DNA of 64,000 nt from Mycolicibacterium fallax. Its GTDB lineage: Bacteria > Actinomycetota > Actinomycetes > Mycobacteriales > Mycobacteriaceae. Positions within the stretch are counted from its first letter, which is position 1; the number at the start of each line of letters is the position of its first letter. Where the stretch lies: NCBI RefSeq assembly GCF_010726955.1, contig NZ_AP022603.1, positions 124,001 to 188,000 on the forward strand, in the 5' to 3' direction. The position numbers and the translations under genes are program-made. The notes below the pieces were generated by a model. The model was not told the origin of the DNA. It did not search any database and was given only the letters and a program-made list of their open reading frames with translations. Below, piece after piece: positions 9,011 to 16,738 of this stretch.

Positions 9011-10320
9011 AGCGCTCGAAGCCCAACAGCCACCGGGCCGTGCGGATGGTCGCCGTGGCCGGCCTGTCCGTCGCACTGACGACCGGCGGCTGCGCGTTCC
9101 AGGGCGTCAACTCGTTGCCGCTGCCGGGTGCGGTGGGACGCGGCTCGGACGCCAAGGTGTTCCACGCCGAGATCGCCAATGTAGCGATGCTGGAACCGAA
9201 CTCGCCGGTGATGATCAACGACGTCGTGGTCGGCAGCGTGCGCAAAATGACGGTCAAGGACTGGCACGCCGATGTCGAGTTCTCGGTGCTGCCCGATGTG
9301 GTGGTGCCGGAAAACGTTCAGGTCAGCGTCGGCCAGACCAGCCTGCTTGGCTCCATGCACGTGGCCCTGAAGACACCGTTGAACGAGCAGCCGCACGGCG
9401 CCCTGGCGCCCGGCACGGTCATCCCGATCGACAGTGCGTCGACCTTCCCCACCACGGAGAAGACGCTGTCGTCGCTGGCGGCCGTCGTCAATGGTGGCGG
9501 GTTGGGTCAGATCGGCGATGTCATCCACAACTTCAGCATCGCGATGAGCGGCCGCGAGGCCGACTTCCGCGACCTGCTGACCCGGATGGACAAGTTCGTC
9601 ACCACGCTGGACACTCAGCGGGACAACATCATTGCGACCATCCGTTCGATGAATCGGTTGGCCTCGACGTTCGCCGAGCAGAACGATGTCATCTCCGATG
9701 CGCTGGTGAAGATTCCGCCCGCGCTGGAGGTGCTGAGCAAGCAGCGGCCGAAGTTCGTCTCGGCGATGCAGAAGTTCGGCACGTTCAGCGCGACGGTCAG
9801 CGAGTTCAGCGGTGACTCCAAGGACGATCTGGTGGCCAACCTGGCCAACCTGGAGCCCGCGTTCAAGGCGCTCGCCGACGTCGGCCCGTCGTTGGCGGCC
9901 ATCATCGAGTACGCGGGTCACTTCCCGTTCACCCAGAGCTTCATGGACCGGTCGATCCGCGGTGACTTCTACAACCTGTTCGCCACCATCGACCTGACCG
10001 TGCCACGGCTCAAGCACAGCCTGATGCTGGGCACCCGGTGGGAACAGCAGGACGCCGGCCTGGTCCCGACCTACGGTGACCCGACCTATCTGAACTACAC
10101 CTATGACCCGCTCAAGACCGGGGTCGCGGCGCCGCCGCCGCTGAGCGGGGTGCCGCAGGGTGAGCTCACCATGCCGCAGGCCCCGCCGCCGCCGGCCAAC
10201 ATCGGCCCGGTGCTGCCCGCGGTGCCCCCTCAGCCGATGCTCGGTGCGCCCCAGGCGGTTTCGCCGCCGGCGGACTCCTCCTCGTCGATCTTCGCCGGAC
10301 CGTATGGGAATGGTGGCTGA
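9007..10320 (+). CDS. mceE: Mce family protein E, probable lipoprotein (LprN/LprK-like)
   Basis: 437 aa from GTG 9007; the open frame continues upstream inside mceD but is a shadow there. The N-terminus has a basic stretch, a hydrophobic region and Cys after LTTGG, so it is probably a lipoprotein as MceE subunits usually are, although this lipobox is looser than the classic L-[AS]-[GA]-C. MCE domain with EIANVAMLEPNSPVMINDVVVG follows, then helices and a Pro-rich tail (about residues 385-437). SD AGGAGG lies just before the start. Confidence 0.93.
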   Translation: MKRSKPNSHRAVRMVAVAGLSVALTTGGCAFQGVNSLPLPGAVGRGSDAKVFHAEIANVAMLEPNSPVMINDVVVGSVRKMTVKDWHADVEFSVLPDVVVPENVQVSVGQTSLLGSMHVALKTPLNEQPHGALAPGTVIPIDSASTFPTTEKTLSSLAAVVNGGGLGQIGDVIHNFSIAMSGREADFRDLLTRMDKFVTTLDTQRDNIIATIRSMNRLASTFAEQNDVISDALVKIPPALEVLSKQRPKFVSAMQKFGTFSATVSEFSGDSKDDLVANLANLEPAFKALADVGPSLAAIIEYAGHFPFTQSFMDRSIRGDFYNLFATIDLTVPRLKHSLMLGTRWEQQDAGLVPTYGDPTYLNYTYDPLKTGVAAPPPLSGVPQGELTMPQAPPPPANIGPVLPAVPPQPMLGAPQAVSPPADSSSSIFAGPYGNGG

Positions 10321-12083
10321 TGCTCACACGTTTCGTCAGGACACAGCTGATCCTGTTCACCATCGCGTCGCTGGTGGGTGTGGCGGTGATGCTGTTCGGC
10401 TACATGCAGTTGCCGACGCTGCTCGGGCTGGGACGCACCGTCGTCAAGCTGGAGCTGCCGGCCACCGGTGGGCTGTACAAGTTCAGCAACGTCACCTACC
10501 GCGGGGTGCAGGTCGGCAAGGTCACCGGGGTGGACCTCACGCCGACGGGCGCGGTGGCGACGCTGTCGCTGGATTCCTCCCCGAAGATCCCGGCCGCCCT
10601 GACGGCGCACGTGCGCAGCATGTCGGCGGTCGGCGAGCAGTACGTCGATCTGCAGCCCAGCACCGACGAAGGGCCGTACCTGGCCAGCGGGTCGGTGATC
10701 CCGCGGGAGGCCACCACCATCCCGCAGGCCGTCGGGCCGATGCTCGACCAGGTCAGCGCGCTGGTCGACACCATCCCCAAGGAACAGCTGTCCAAGCTGC
10801 TCGACGAGACCTACAAGGCGTTCAACGGCACCGGGTACGACTTCGGCTCGATGCTGGACTCGGCGTCGACCATCAGCCGGGAGGGCGACCGCATCGCCGA
10901 CCGCACCCGGGCCCTGGTGGATGACTCCGTTCCGCTGCTCAACGCCCAGGCCCAGACCACCGATTCCATCCGCACCTGGGGGCGCAGCCTGGCCGGCATC
11001 ACCGGGCAGATCAGCACCCGCGACGCCGAGGTTCGCAACGTGCTGCGGGAGGGTCCGGCGTTCGCCGCGGAGGCCTCGGCGCTGCTCAACCAGCTCAAGC
11101 CGACGCTGCCGATCCTGCTGACCAACCTGACCACCATCGGCCAGATCGGTGTCACCTACCACGCCTCGCTGGAGCAGCTGCTGGTGCTGCTCCCGCCGTA
11201 CGTCGCGCAGATCCAGACCTACGCGCCGACGAACAACCCGGCCGGCCTGCCCAACGGTGACTTCTCGCTGGGCCTGGCCGATCCGGTGCCGTGCACGGTG
11301 GGCTTCCTGCCCCCGTCGGCCTGGCGCAGCCCGGCCGACACCACCACCATCGACACCCCGGACAACCTGTACTGCAAGCTGCCGCACGACTCACCGATCG
11401 CGGTGCGCGGTGCCCGCAACTACCCGTGCCAAGGCTTCCCGGGCAAGCGGGCACCGACGGTGGAGCTGTGTGAGGACCCGCGCGGCTATCAGCCGCTGGC
11501 CCAGCGTCAGCACGCCCTCGGGCCGTACCCGTTCGACCCGAACCTGGTGTCCCAGGGCGTGCCGATCGACTCCCGGGCCCTGCCGGACTCCAACACCTTC
11601 GGTCCGGTCGACGGCACCCCGCTGCCGGAGGGAATGGCGGCTCCGCCGCCGGGATCCCCGCCCGCGCCGCCGGCGGGTCCGCCGCGCTTCCCGGGGATGG
11701 GCCCGGGCGCGATGCTGCCGGGGCAGCCGCTGTACACCGCGCCGCCGGTGGCGCCGCCACCGGGCGCGACGGCACAGAATCCGCTGACCGCGCCGCTGCC
11801 CCCGGTCGAGGCGCCGGGTGGGGTGCACATGCCCGATGTGCCGAATCTTGGTCCGCTGCCGGACATTCCGCAGATGGGCACCGGGGTCCCGCCCGGGCCG
11901 GTGGGCAGCCCGGAGGTGGCGCCGTCGGCCTACAGCAACGGCGCTGCGGCGACCCAGCCGTCCATGCAGGTGACCAAGTACAACCCGCGCACCGGGGAGT
12001 ACACCGGCAGTGACGGCGCCCAGTACCAGCAGGCTGACCTGGTGACGCAGCCCAAGAGCTGGCAGGATCTGCTGCCCAGCTGA
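10320..12083 (+). CDS. mceF: Mce family protein F
   Basis: 587 aa, last subunit of the Mce hexamer. Membrane segment at about residues 10-30, MCE domain (PATGGLYKFSNVTYRGVQVG), long helical region, a Cys-containing globular part (CTVGF, YCKLPH, YPCQGFPGKRAPT), and an extended Pro/Gly-rich tail of about 150 residues. The start overlaps the mceE stop (TGATG). A strong hairpin terminator follows 11 nt after the stop, so the operon ends here. Confidence 0.94.
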   Translation: MLTRFVRTQLILFTIASLVGVAVMLFGYMQLPTLLGLGRTVVKLELPATGGLYKFSNVTYRGVQVGKVTGVDLTPTGAVATLSLDSSPKIPAALTAHVRSMSAVGEQYVDLQPSTDEGPYLASGSVIPREATTIPQAVGPMLDQVSALVDTIPKEQLSKLLDETYKAFNGTGYDFGSMLDSASTISREGDRIADRTRALVDDSVPLLNAQAQTTDSIRTWGRSLAGITGQISTRDAEVRNVLREGPAFAAEASALLNQLKPTLPILLTNLTTIGQIGVTYHASLEQLLVLLPPYVAQIQTYAPTNNPAGLPNGDFSLGLADPVPCTVGFLPPSAWRSPADTTTIDTPDNLYCKLPHDSPIAVRGARNYPCQGFPGKRAPTVELCEDPRGYQPLAQRQHALGPYPFDPNLVSQGVPIDSRALPDSNTFGPVDGTPLPEGMAAPPPGSPPAPPAGPPRFPGMGPGAMLPGQPLYTAPPVAPPPGATAQNPLTAPLPPVEAPGGVHMPDVPNLGPLPDIPQMGTGVPPGPVGSPEVAPSAYSNGAAATQPSMQVTKYNPRTGEYTGSDGAQYQQADLVTQPKSWQDLLPS

Positions 12084-12094
12084 CCGGTGTCAAA

Positions 12095-12130
12095 CGAGAA
12101 AGCCGGCCCCCCCGGGGGCCGGCTTTCTCG
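12095..12130 (+). terminator. Perfect 16-bp stem hairpin ending the mce operon
   Basis: Arms 12095-12110 and 12115-12130 are perfectly complementary (CGAGAAAGCCGGCCCC pairs with its reverse complement) around a 4-nt loop. It lies 11 nt after the mceF stop. There is no long U-tract, as is common in actinobacterial intrinsic terminators. Confidence 0.88.
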
Positions 12131-12168
12131 TCTGGGCAGTGTCGGAAATGTGTTGGGCGGCAGGGCCG

Positions 12169-12315
12169 CTCGGCTCGTTCCTCGCCTCGTCGAATCAGGC
12201 GGTGCCTTAACGCCTGATCTCTTCCTCGGCTCGTTCCTCGCCTCGTCGAATCAGGCGGTGCCTTAACGCCTGATCTCTTCCTCGGCTCGTTCCTCGCCTC
12301 GTCGAATCAGGCGGT
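12169..12315. repeat. 56-bp tandem repeat, 2.6 copies, running into a gene's stop codon
   Basis: Copies at 12169-12224 and 12225-12280 are identical by eye; a third partial copy (12281-12315) ends where it overlaps the last codons of the (-) gene 12307-12825. Each full unit carries the inverted repeat TCAGGCG-N9-CGCCTGA, so on the (-) strand each unit can form a hairpin after the stop codon. No unique spacers separate the copies, so it is not a CRISPR array. It looks like a MIRU/VNTR-type minisatellite that multiplied the gene's 3' end and terminator. Confidence 0.9.
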
Positions 12316-12825
12316 CTTCATATAAAAGGGGATCCGCACGGTCGGCCACGCGTTGCGCCCGCAGGAACCGCTGGGGCCGACGGTGTAGTTCTCGCCGGCG
12401 AACTCGCCGGAGGAGTAGGTGGCATCGACGAAGCCCGATTCGTTGACCGGGTAGAACTTGTAGATGCGCAGGCCCTCCACCGGGACGCCGTCCTCGCAGA
12501 ACCGCCAGTTGGGCACCGCGCGCTTGACCAGCCACAGGCCGTTGGTGGTGTAGATCGGCGCGGTCCAGCCCTCGTTGCTGGTCACCGTGCCGTTGCACAG
12601 GCTCGGCGACGAGCACTGGGTGGAGATGTTCCAGGTCTGCAACTCGCCGGGCTGTTCCTGGTAGCGGTCATTGATCTTGGCCCACGCACCGTTGGAGCTG
12701 GCCTGATACGTGCCGTTGATGCCCCAACCGGGGTCCGCAACCGCGGGTGCGGCGCTGAGCAGTCCGACAGCCGTCATCGCGGCGGCCGCCAGGGCGGCGA
12801 TTGCCTTCCCGGTCGATGCGGTCAT
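12307..12825 (-). CDS. Small secreted protein of unknown function (mycobacterial)
   Basis: 172 aa from the ATG ending at 12825, chosen because the SD AGGAG (12833-12837) is 7 nt away; the ATG at 12831 would leave almost no spacing. Signal peptide about residues 1-31, probable cleavage AVA-DP. The mature part has four Cys (two in STQC...SLCNG, then RFCEDG and GSCGRN), likely two disulfides, and many Trp/Tyr/Asn, suggesting a small beta-rich exported domain. I do not recognise a function. A two-site operator-like array lies immediately upstream (12837-12873), and the stop codon falls in the 56-bp repeat. Confidence 0.82.
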   Translation of the reverse strand: MTASTGKAIAALAAAAMTAVGLLSAAPAVADPGWGINGTYQASSNGAWAKINDRYQEQPGELQTWNISTQCSSPSLCNGTVTSNEGWTAPIYTTNGLWLVKRAVPNWRFCEDGVPVEGLRIYKFYPVNESGFVDATYSSGEFAGENYTVGPSGSCGRNAWPTVRIPFYMKTA

Positions 12826-12836
12826 CGGCATGCTCC

Positions 12837-12873
12837 TAGAATCGCATTCTCAAAGCGCCAGAATAACATTGGC
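12837..12873. promoter_or_regulatory. Two-site operator array, GAGAAT-N3-ATTCTC type (site A)
   Basis: TAGAAT-CGC-ATTCTC (12837-12851) is followed after 7 nt by CAGAAT-AAC-ATTGGC (12859-12873). The layout is the same as at 15145-15181, with 22 bp centre to centre (two helical turns), as expected for two regulator dimers on one DNA face. It abuts the SD of gene 12307-12825 (-), so binding there would block its expression. The regulator is unknown. Confidence 0.6.
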
Positions 12874-12928
12874 GCGCGCTGAGCCGAGTGGCATTCCCGC
12901 AACATAGCCGCGGTTACCCGGCACTTGT

Positions 12929-13585
12929 TCAGACGAAATCCACCTCGGAAACCTTCATCCGATCCCCGTCGCGGGCCAGGCTGACGGCCAGCCGGAAGGT
13001 CTGCGGCTCCTGGCGTCCGTCGGTGACGTTGGTGGCCTGGGAACGGGCCGCCACCAACACCACCGCGTTGTCGGCATCCATCGATTCGACCGCGGTGGTG
13101 CCGATGGTGACCTCGGTGACCACCTTGGACCGCTGCAGCCCCTTGATGAGCAACTCGGCCTGCTCGGAATACTCGGCGTGGAACCGCCCGGTGGAGCCGT
13201 CGAGCACCCGCCCCACGCTACCCTCGGCATCGTTGAAGTCCAACGACATCATGTTGACCACACCCTGGCGGGCGATCGCCTGGTACTCGGCGGCTCGCTG
13301 GGTGCGAACGTCCAGCCCGCGCTGCTGCCAGAGCATTGCCCCGGACAGTGCCGAGAGGCCGCAGATCGCGAGCACCGCGGCCGCGACCAGGACCGCGCGG
13401 CCGCCGGGCCGGCGAATCGACCGTCGGCCGGTACCGGCGTTGTCGCCGGCCACCCGGGCGGCGAGTTCCCGCAGGGCCTCGGCGCGGGCGCGGGCCGCGA
13501 CCGCGCGGGCTTGGGCGTCGCGGGCGGCGCGTTCGGCCGCGTCGGGCTCGGGGTGCGGGCCCGATTGCGCTGAATCGTCGGGCAT
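12929..13585 (-). CDS. Mce-associated membrane protein
   Basis: 218 aa. The start ending at 13585 is fixed by AGGAGG 7 nt upstream; the frame is open further upstream but without coding character. It has an Ala/Arg-rich cytoplasmic N-terminus, one transmembrane helix (about residues 62-82, AVLVAAAVLAICGLSALSG), then an extracytoplasmic domain with QGVVNMMSLDFNDAEGSV, the usual Mce-associated (Mas) signature. Such proteins are thought to stabilise or assist Mce complexes. It sits near the mce operon on the opposite strand. Confidence 0.87.
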   Translation of the reverse strand: MPDDSAQSGPHPEPDAAERAARDAQARAVAARARAEALRELAARVAGDNAGTGRRSIRRPGGRAVLVAAAVLAICGLSALSGAMLWQQRGLDVRTQRAAEYQAIARQGVVNMMSLDFNDAEGSVGRVLDGSTGRFHAEYSEQAELLIKGLQRSKVVTEVTIGTTAVESMDADNAVVLVAARSQATNVTDGRQEPQTFRLAVSLARDGDRMKVSEVDFV

Positions 13586-13618
13586 TACGTCCTCCTGAGG
13601 GATGGTCGATCCAGTAAT

Positions 13619-13649
13619 CTTCTCAGAAACCGAGAAGCGGATTTCTCGG
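13619..13649. promoter_or_regulatory. Inverted repeats between divergent genes (operator-like, site B)
   Basis: CTTCTC-N7-GAGAAG (13619-13637) has the same half-site spacing as the inner halves of the arrays at 12837 and 15145. It overlaps a second inverted repeat CCGAGAA-N6-TTCTCGG (13630-13636 with 13643-13649). The sites lie between the Mce-associated gene (-) and the secreted-protein gene (+), so one regulator could control both. A weaker match than sites A and C. Confidence 0.45.
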
Positions 13650-13669
13650 ACCGGGCGAAAGTAGTCGAT

Positions 13670-14077
13670 GTGCGTGTGAGTGCGGGAACCAAGGCCATCC
13701 TCGGAGCATCGCTGTTGGCGACCAGCCTGCTGGCGGCGCCGCAGGCCGGCGCCGGGCCGCAGACCTGTAACGACGCGTTCTGTACCCCGGGCATCATGCC
13801 GTACCGGGTGCTCGGGGCGCCATGCGACAACACCACCTACTACGTCTTCGGCACCGCGGTGGCCGGACCGTCGATCGAGCCGGGCCGGCTGCTGTTCTGC
13901 GGTTCGCCGCGGCGCTATGAGCCGCGCTGGTTCCGATCCCCGGAGATGCACGGTATCCGCAATCTCGACGAGAGCTGCATCGGCGAACTCAGTTCGGCTG
14001 CCCAGGCGCCCGATGGGCTGTTCCTGATGTGCGTGTCGGTGGACGGCAAGAGCACCTGGCAGCGCGGCGACCTGTAG
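13670..14077 (+). CDS. Small secreted protein of unknown function
   Basis: 135 aa from GTG 13670. Signal peptide about residues 1-28 (ILGASLLATSLLAAPQAGA), then a Cys-containing mature domain of about 105 residues (Cys in TCNDAFC, APCDN, LLFCGS, ESCIGE, LMCVS). Six Cys suggest disulfides. No function recognised. It is divergent from the Mce-associated gene and ends facing a strong hairpin. There is no clear SD before the GTG, so the start is less certain; a GTG two codons downstream is also possible. Confidence 0.78.
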   Translation: MRVSAGTKAILGASLLATSLLAAPQAGAGPQTCNDAFCTPGIMPYRVLGAPCDNTTYYVFGTAVAGPSIEPGRLLFCGSPRRYEPRWFRSPEMHGIRNLDESCIGELSSAAQAPDGLFLMCVSVDGKSTWQRGDL

Positions 14078-14084
14078 GCCGTCG

Positions 14085-14113
14085 CGGGCCCGCGGAATCG
14101 GGACGCGGGCCCG
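14085..14113. terminator. Bidirectional hairpin between convergent genes
   Basis: Perfect 10-bp inverted repeat CGGGCCCGCG (14085-14094) and CGCGGGCCCG (14104-14113) with a 9-nt loop, in the 63-bp gap between the (+) gene ending at 14077 and the (-) gene ending at 14141. Confidence 0.75.
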
Positions 14114-14140
14114 GCGGAGGGGTGAAACCCTAACCGGCGC

Positions 14141-14578
14141 TCACCAATTCCGCAGTGAGCACAGCGCGCCCTTGGGGCCGCTGCCGGTCTTGACCACCAC
14201 GCCGTCGACCTCCAGCACGCAACCGAAATTGGGCGTCGGGAAGTTCGGGGCCTCACCGCTCTGCACGGTGACCATCGCCCACATCTCCGGGTCGGCCAGC
14301 ATGGTCTCCAGCACCCACGGCTGGCCGGGGCCCAGATCCACGTCGGCGCGCGGGCTGAACTGGAACGGATTGTGGCTGTAGTCGGAGAACATCACCGGTT
14401 CGGTGTCGCGGTAGTAGATCCGCGCCCAGATCGGGCCGTCGGCGCTGACGGTGTAGCGGATGTGGTGCAGCGCCGGCGCCGGCGGTGGCGGGGGATCGTC
14501 GGCCAGCGCGGGCGTGGCAGGCGTCAGGGCACCGGCCAGCAGGGCAGCGGTCGCGGCCGTCAGGATGGTCTTGCGCAT
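14141..14578 (-). CDS. Secreted protein with possible MmpS-like C-terminal domain
   Basis: 145 aa. Signal peptide about residues 1-26 (cleavage near ALA-DD), a short Pro stretch, then a beta-rich domain. HHIRYTVSADGPIWARIYYRD and FGCVLEVDGVVVKTGSGPKGALC resemble the soluble domain of MmpS proteins, which has a similar strand pattern and a paired Cys near the end. Unlike MmpS it has a cleavable signal rather than a membrane anchor and no MmpL neighbour. The MmpS relation is from pattern only. It is separated by 1 nt from the next upstream gene, so the two are probably one transcript. Confidence 0.78.
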   Translation of the reverse strand: MRKTILTAATAALLAGALTPATPALADDPPPPPAPALHHIRYTVSADGPIWARIYYRDTEPVMFSDYSHNPFQFSPRADVDLGPGQPWVLETMLADPEMWAMVTVQSGEAPNFPTPNFGCVLEVDGVVVKTGSGPKGALCSLRNW

Positions 14579-14579
14579 G

Positions 14580-15044
14580 TCACAACCTCAGCAGGGCGAA
14601 GGGGTAGACGAGCGTACCGCCGGGAGCGCCGTCGCAGCCGGCGTCGAAGGTGGAGGTCATCTCACCGGTCAGGGTGTTCTCATCCCAGCTGTACACGTCG
14701 TGGGTGGGCACCACCGGTCCGTAATAGATGTTGCCGCAACGCAACCCGAACGGATTGTCAATCACCATGGTGTACCGGCCGTCGGCCAGGGTGGCATTGA
14801 TGTTGCTGTAGGAGGCCTTGGCGACCGGCTGCGGGATCATCTGCGCGGAGATACAGCCGGGGATCGGGGTGGCGTTCTCGTCGCGGCACGGCGCGGTGGC
14901 CACCAGGATCCAGGTGTGGAAGTCGCGACGGTCCGGGATGACCAGGTTGTAGTTGCCGAAGAACATCTTCGCCGACGCCGGGGGTGCCAGCACCAGCGCG
15001 GTTGCCGCCGAGAGGACGGCCACCGCCATCGCCACGAGCTTCAA
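14580..15044 (-). CDS. Secreted protein of unknown function
   Basis: 154 aa. TTG start (complement of 15042-15044) is supported by GGGAGGAAACAG directly upstream. Signal peptide about residues 1-25 (cleavage near ASA-KM). The mature domain has four Cys (APCRDE, PGCISA, LRCGNI, AGCDGA) and YTMVIDNPFGLRCGNIYYGP, a motif I associate with small exported mycobacterial proteins of unknown role. First gene of a two-gene (-) unit with 14141-14578. Confidence 0.8.
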   Translation of the reverse strand: MKLVAMAVAVLSAATALVLAPPASAKMFFGNYNLVIPDRRDFHTWILVATAPCRDENATPIPGCISAQMIPQPVAKASYSNINATLADGRYTMVIDNPFGLRCGNIYYGPVVPTHDVYSWDENTLTGEMTSTFDAGCDGAPGGTLVYPFALLRL

Positions 15045-15144
15045 CTGTTTCCTCCCGGATCGGACACCGCGACCTTCGGCTGACTATAGAACGCCGCTCC
15101 GCGTCCCGCCGCGGCTAAATCGGATTCGCCCCGATACAGTGCGG

Positions 15145-15181
15145 GAGATTGGCATTCTCGTTGCTGGAGAATAACATCCTC
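15145..15181. promoter_or_regulatory. Two-site operator array, GAGAAT-N3-ATTCTC type (site C)
   Basis: GAGATT-GGC-ATTCTC (15145-15159) and GAGAAT-AAC-ATCCTC (15167-15181) are separated by 7 nt, exactly the layout of site A at 12837-12873; both arrays also share AGAATAACAT. It lies between the secreted-protein gene (-) and the acyl-CoA ligase gene (+), so it could regulate both. The regulator is unknown. Confidence 0.65.
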
Positions 15182-15208
15182 GTTGACCCGTGGAGGTGTG
15201 AACAACCG

Positions 15209-16738
15209 ATGCGAACGATCCCCGCCGAACTGGCGCAGCGGTACCACGACGAGGGCTGGTGGACCACCGACACCCTCGGTGACCTGCTGGCCCGCGGCCT
15301 GGCCGCCGCCCCGGACGCCGAGTTCCGGGTGCACTCGGCGGTGCGGCCCTACACCGGCACCTTCGCCGAGGTTGAGCACACCGCCCGGCGGCTGGCCGCC
15401 GGTCTGGCCGCCCGCGGCGTCGGTCCCGGCGACGTGGTGGCCATGCAGCTGCCGAACTGGATGGAGGCCGCGGCAACGTTCTGGGCCTCCGCACTGCTCG
15501 GAGCGGTGGTGGTGCCCGTCGTGCACTTCTACGGGCGCAAGGAGCTCACCCACATCCTTGGCGATGCCAAGCCGCGGGTGTTCATCACCGCGGAATCGTT
15601 CGGGCACCTGCAGTTCGACGCCGAGGTCGCCGCCGAGGTGCCGATCGTCGGTGTGGTGGGCCGCGACTTCGAGGACCTGCTGGCCGCCGATCCGATGCCC
15701 GAGGTACTGCCCGCCGATCCGGCCGGTCCGACCCTGATCGCCTACACCTCCGGCACCACCAGCGTGCCCAAGGGCGTGGTGCACAGCCACCGCAGCCTGG
15801 TGCACGAGACCTATCAGCTGGTCGGGCAGAACCGCCGCGACACCGGCAAGATGCTGACCGCCACCCCGGTCGGGCACTTCATCGGGATGGTCGGGGCGCT
15901 GCTGATGCCGGTGCTCAGCGGTACCGCGATCAACCTCACCGACGTGTGGGATCCGGGCAAGGCGCTGGCGTTGATGAAGAGTGACGGCCTGTCCATCGGT
16001 GGCGGGCCGCCGTATTTCGTCACCAGCCTGCTGGAACACCCGGACTTCACCACCGAGCACCTGGCCGGGGTGCGCACGGTCGGGTTGGGCGGATCCACCG
16101 TCCCGGTCGCGGTCACCGAGCGGCTCGACGCGATGGGCATCGTGGCGTTCCGGTCCTACGGCAGCACCGAGCACCCGTCGATCACCGGGTCACGCTGGGA
16201 CGCGCCGAAATCCAAGCGGCTCTACACCGACGGCTGCCCGCTCTCGGGCGTCGAGGTGCGGCTGGCCGAGGACGGCGAGATCCTTTCCCGCGGACCGGAC
16301 CTGTGCCTGGGCTATACCGACGACGCGCTGACCGCGCGGGCCTTCGACGACCAGGGCTGGTACCACACCGGCGACATCGGGGTCTTCGACGACGACGGCT
16401 ATCTCACCATCACCGACCGCAAGGCCGATGTGATCATCCGCGGCGGTGAGAACATCAGCGCGGTCGAGGTGGAGGAAACGCTGCTGAGCATGCCCGGTAT
16501 CGCCGAGGCGGTCGTGGTGGCCACCCCGAACCCGCGGCTGGGTGAACAGGCCACCGCCGTCCTGCGCATGCTGCCCGGCCACCCGATTCCCGAACTGGAC
16601 GACGTGCGAGCACATTTCGCATCCTGCGGGATGGCCCGACAGAAATGGCCCGAACAGCTGGTGGCGGTCGAAGACTTCCCGCGGACCGCCAGCGGAAAGG
16701 TGCAGAAGTACAAGGTCAGGCGCGACCTTGCCGACTGA
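15209..16738 (+). CDS. Acyl-CoA synthetase (AMP-binding, cyclohexanecarboxylate-CoA-ligase-like)
   Basis: 509 aa from ATG 15209 (GGAGG about 12 nt upstream; an ATG at 15149 lies upstream of the operator array and is unlikely). ANL-superfamily enzyme activating a carboxylic acid to its CoA thioester via acyl-AMP. Motifs: P-loop YTSGTTSVPKGVVHSH (about residue 179), GSTEHPS, YHTGDIGVFDDDGY, RKADVIIRGGENIS, and the C-terminal catalytic Lys in PRTASGKVQKYKVR. It resembles FadD or cyclohexane-carboxylate ligases; the substrate is unknown. It overlaps the following SDR gene by 11 nt, implying coupled translation. Confidence 0.9.
   Translation: MRTIPAELAQRYHDEGWWTTDTLGDLLARGLAAAPDAEFRVHSAVRPYTGTFAEVEHTARRLAAGLAARGVGPGDVVAMQLPNWMEAAATFWASALLGAVVVPVVHFYGRKELTHILGDAKPRVFITAESFGHLQFDAEVAAEVPIVGVVGRDFEDLLAADPMPEVLPADPAGPTLIAYTSGTTSVPKGVVHSHRSLVHETYQLVGQNRRDTGKMLTATPVGHFIGMVGALLMPVLSGTAINLTDVWDPGKALALMKSDGLSIGGGPPYFVTSLLEHPDFTTEHLAGVRTVGLGGSTVPVAVTERLDAMGIVAFRSYGSTEHPSITGSRWDAPKSKRLYTDGCPLSGVEVRLAEDGEILSRGPDLCLGYTDDALTARAFDDQGWYHTGDIGVFDDDGYLTITDRKADVIIRGGENISAVEVEETLLSMPGIAEAVVVATPNPRLGEQATAVLRMLPGHPIPELDDVRAHFASCGMARQKWPEQLVAVEDFPRTASGKVQKYKVRRDLAD

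Noticed and set aside
2599..12083. Naming the operon mce4
   Set aside because: YrbEA recalls YrbE4A, but no KstR-like site, hsd4-type genes or Mas pair sits in the usual place; a phylogeny would be needed.
12169..12315. CRISPR array
   Set aside because: Copies are directly adjacent with no unique spacers, and no cas genes are in the window.
12263..12616. A (-) open frame ending in an RRGEERAEEEIRR-type tail within the 56-bp repeat
   Set aside because: It is out of phase with the signal-peptide gene 12307-12825, and its C-terminus is simply the translated repeat.
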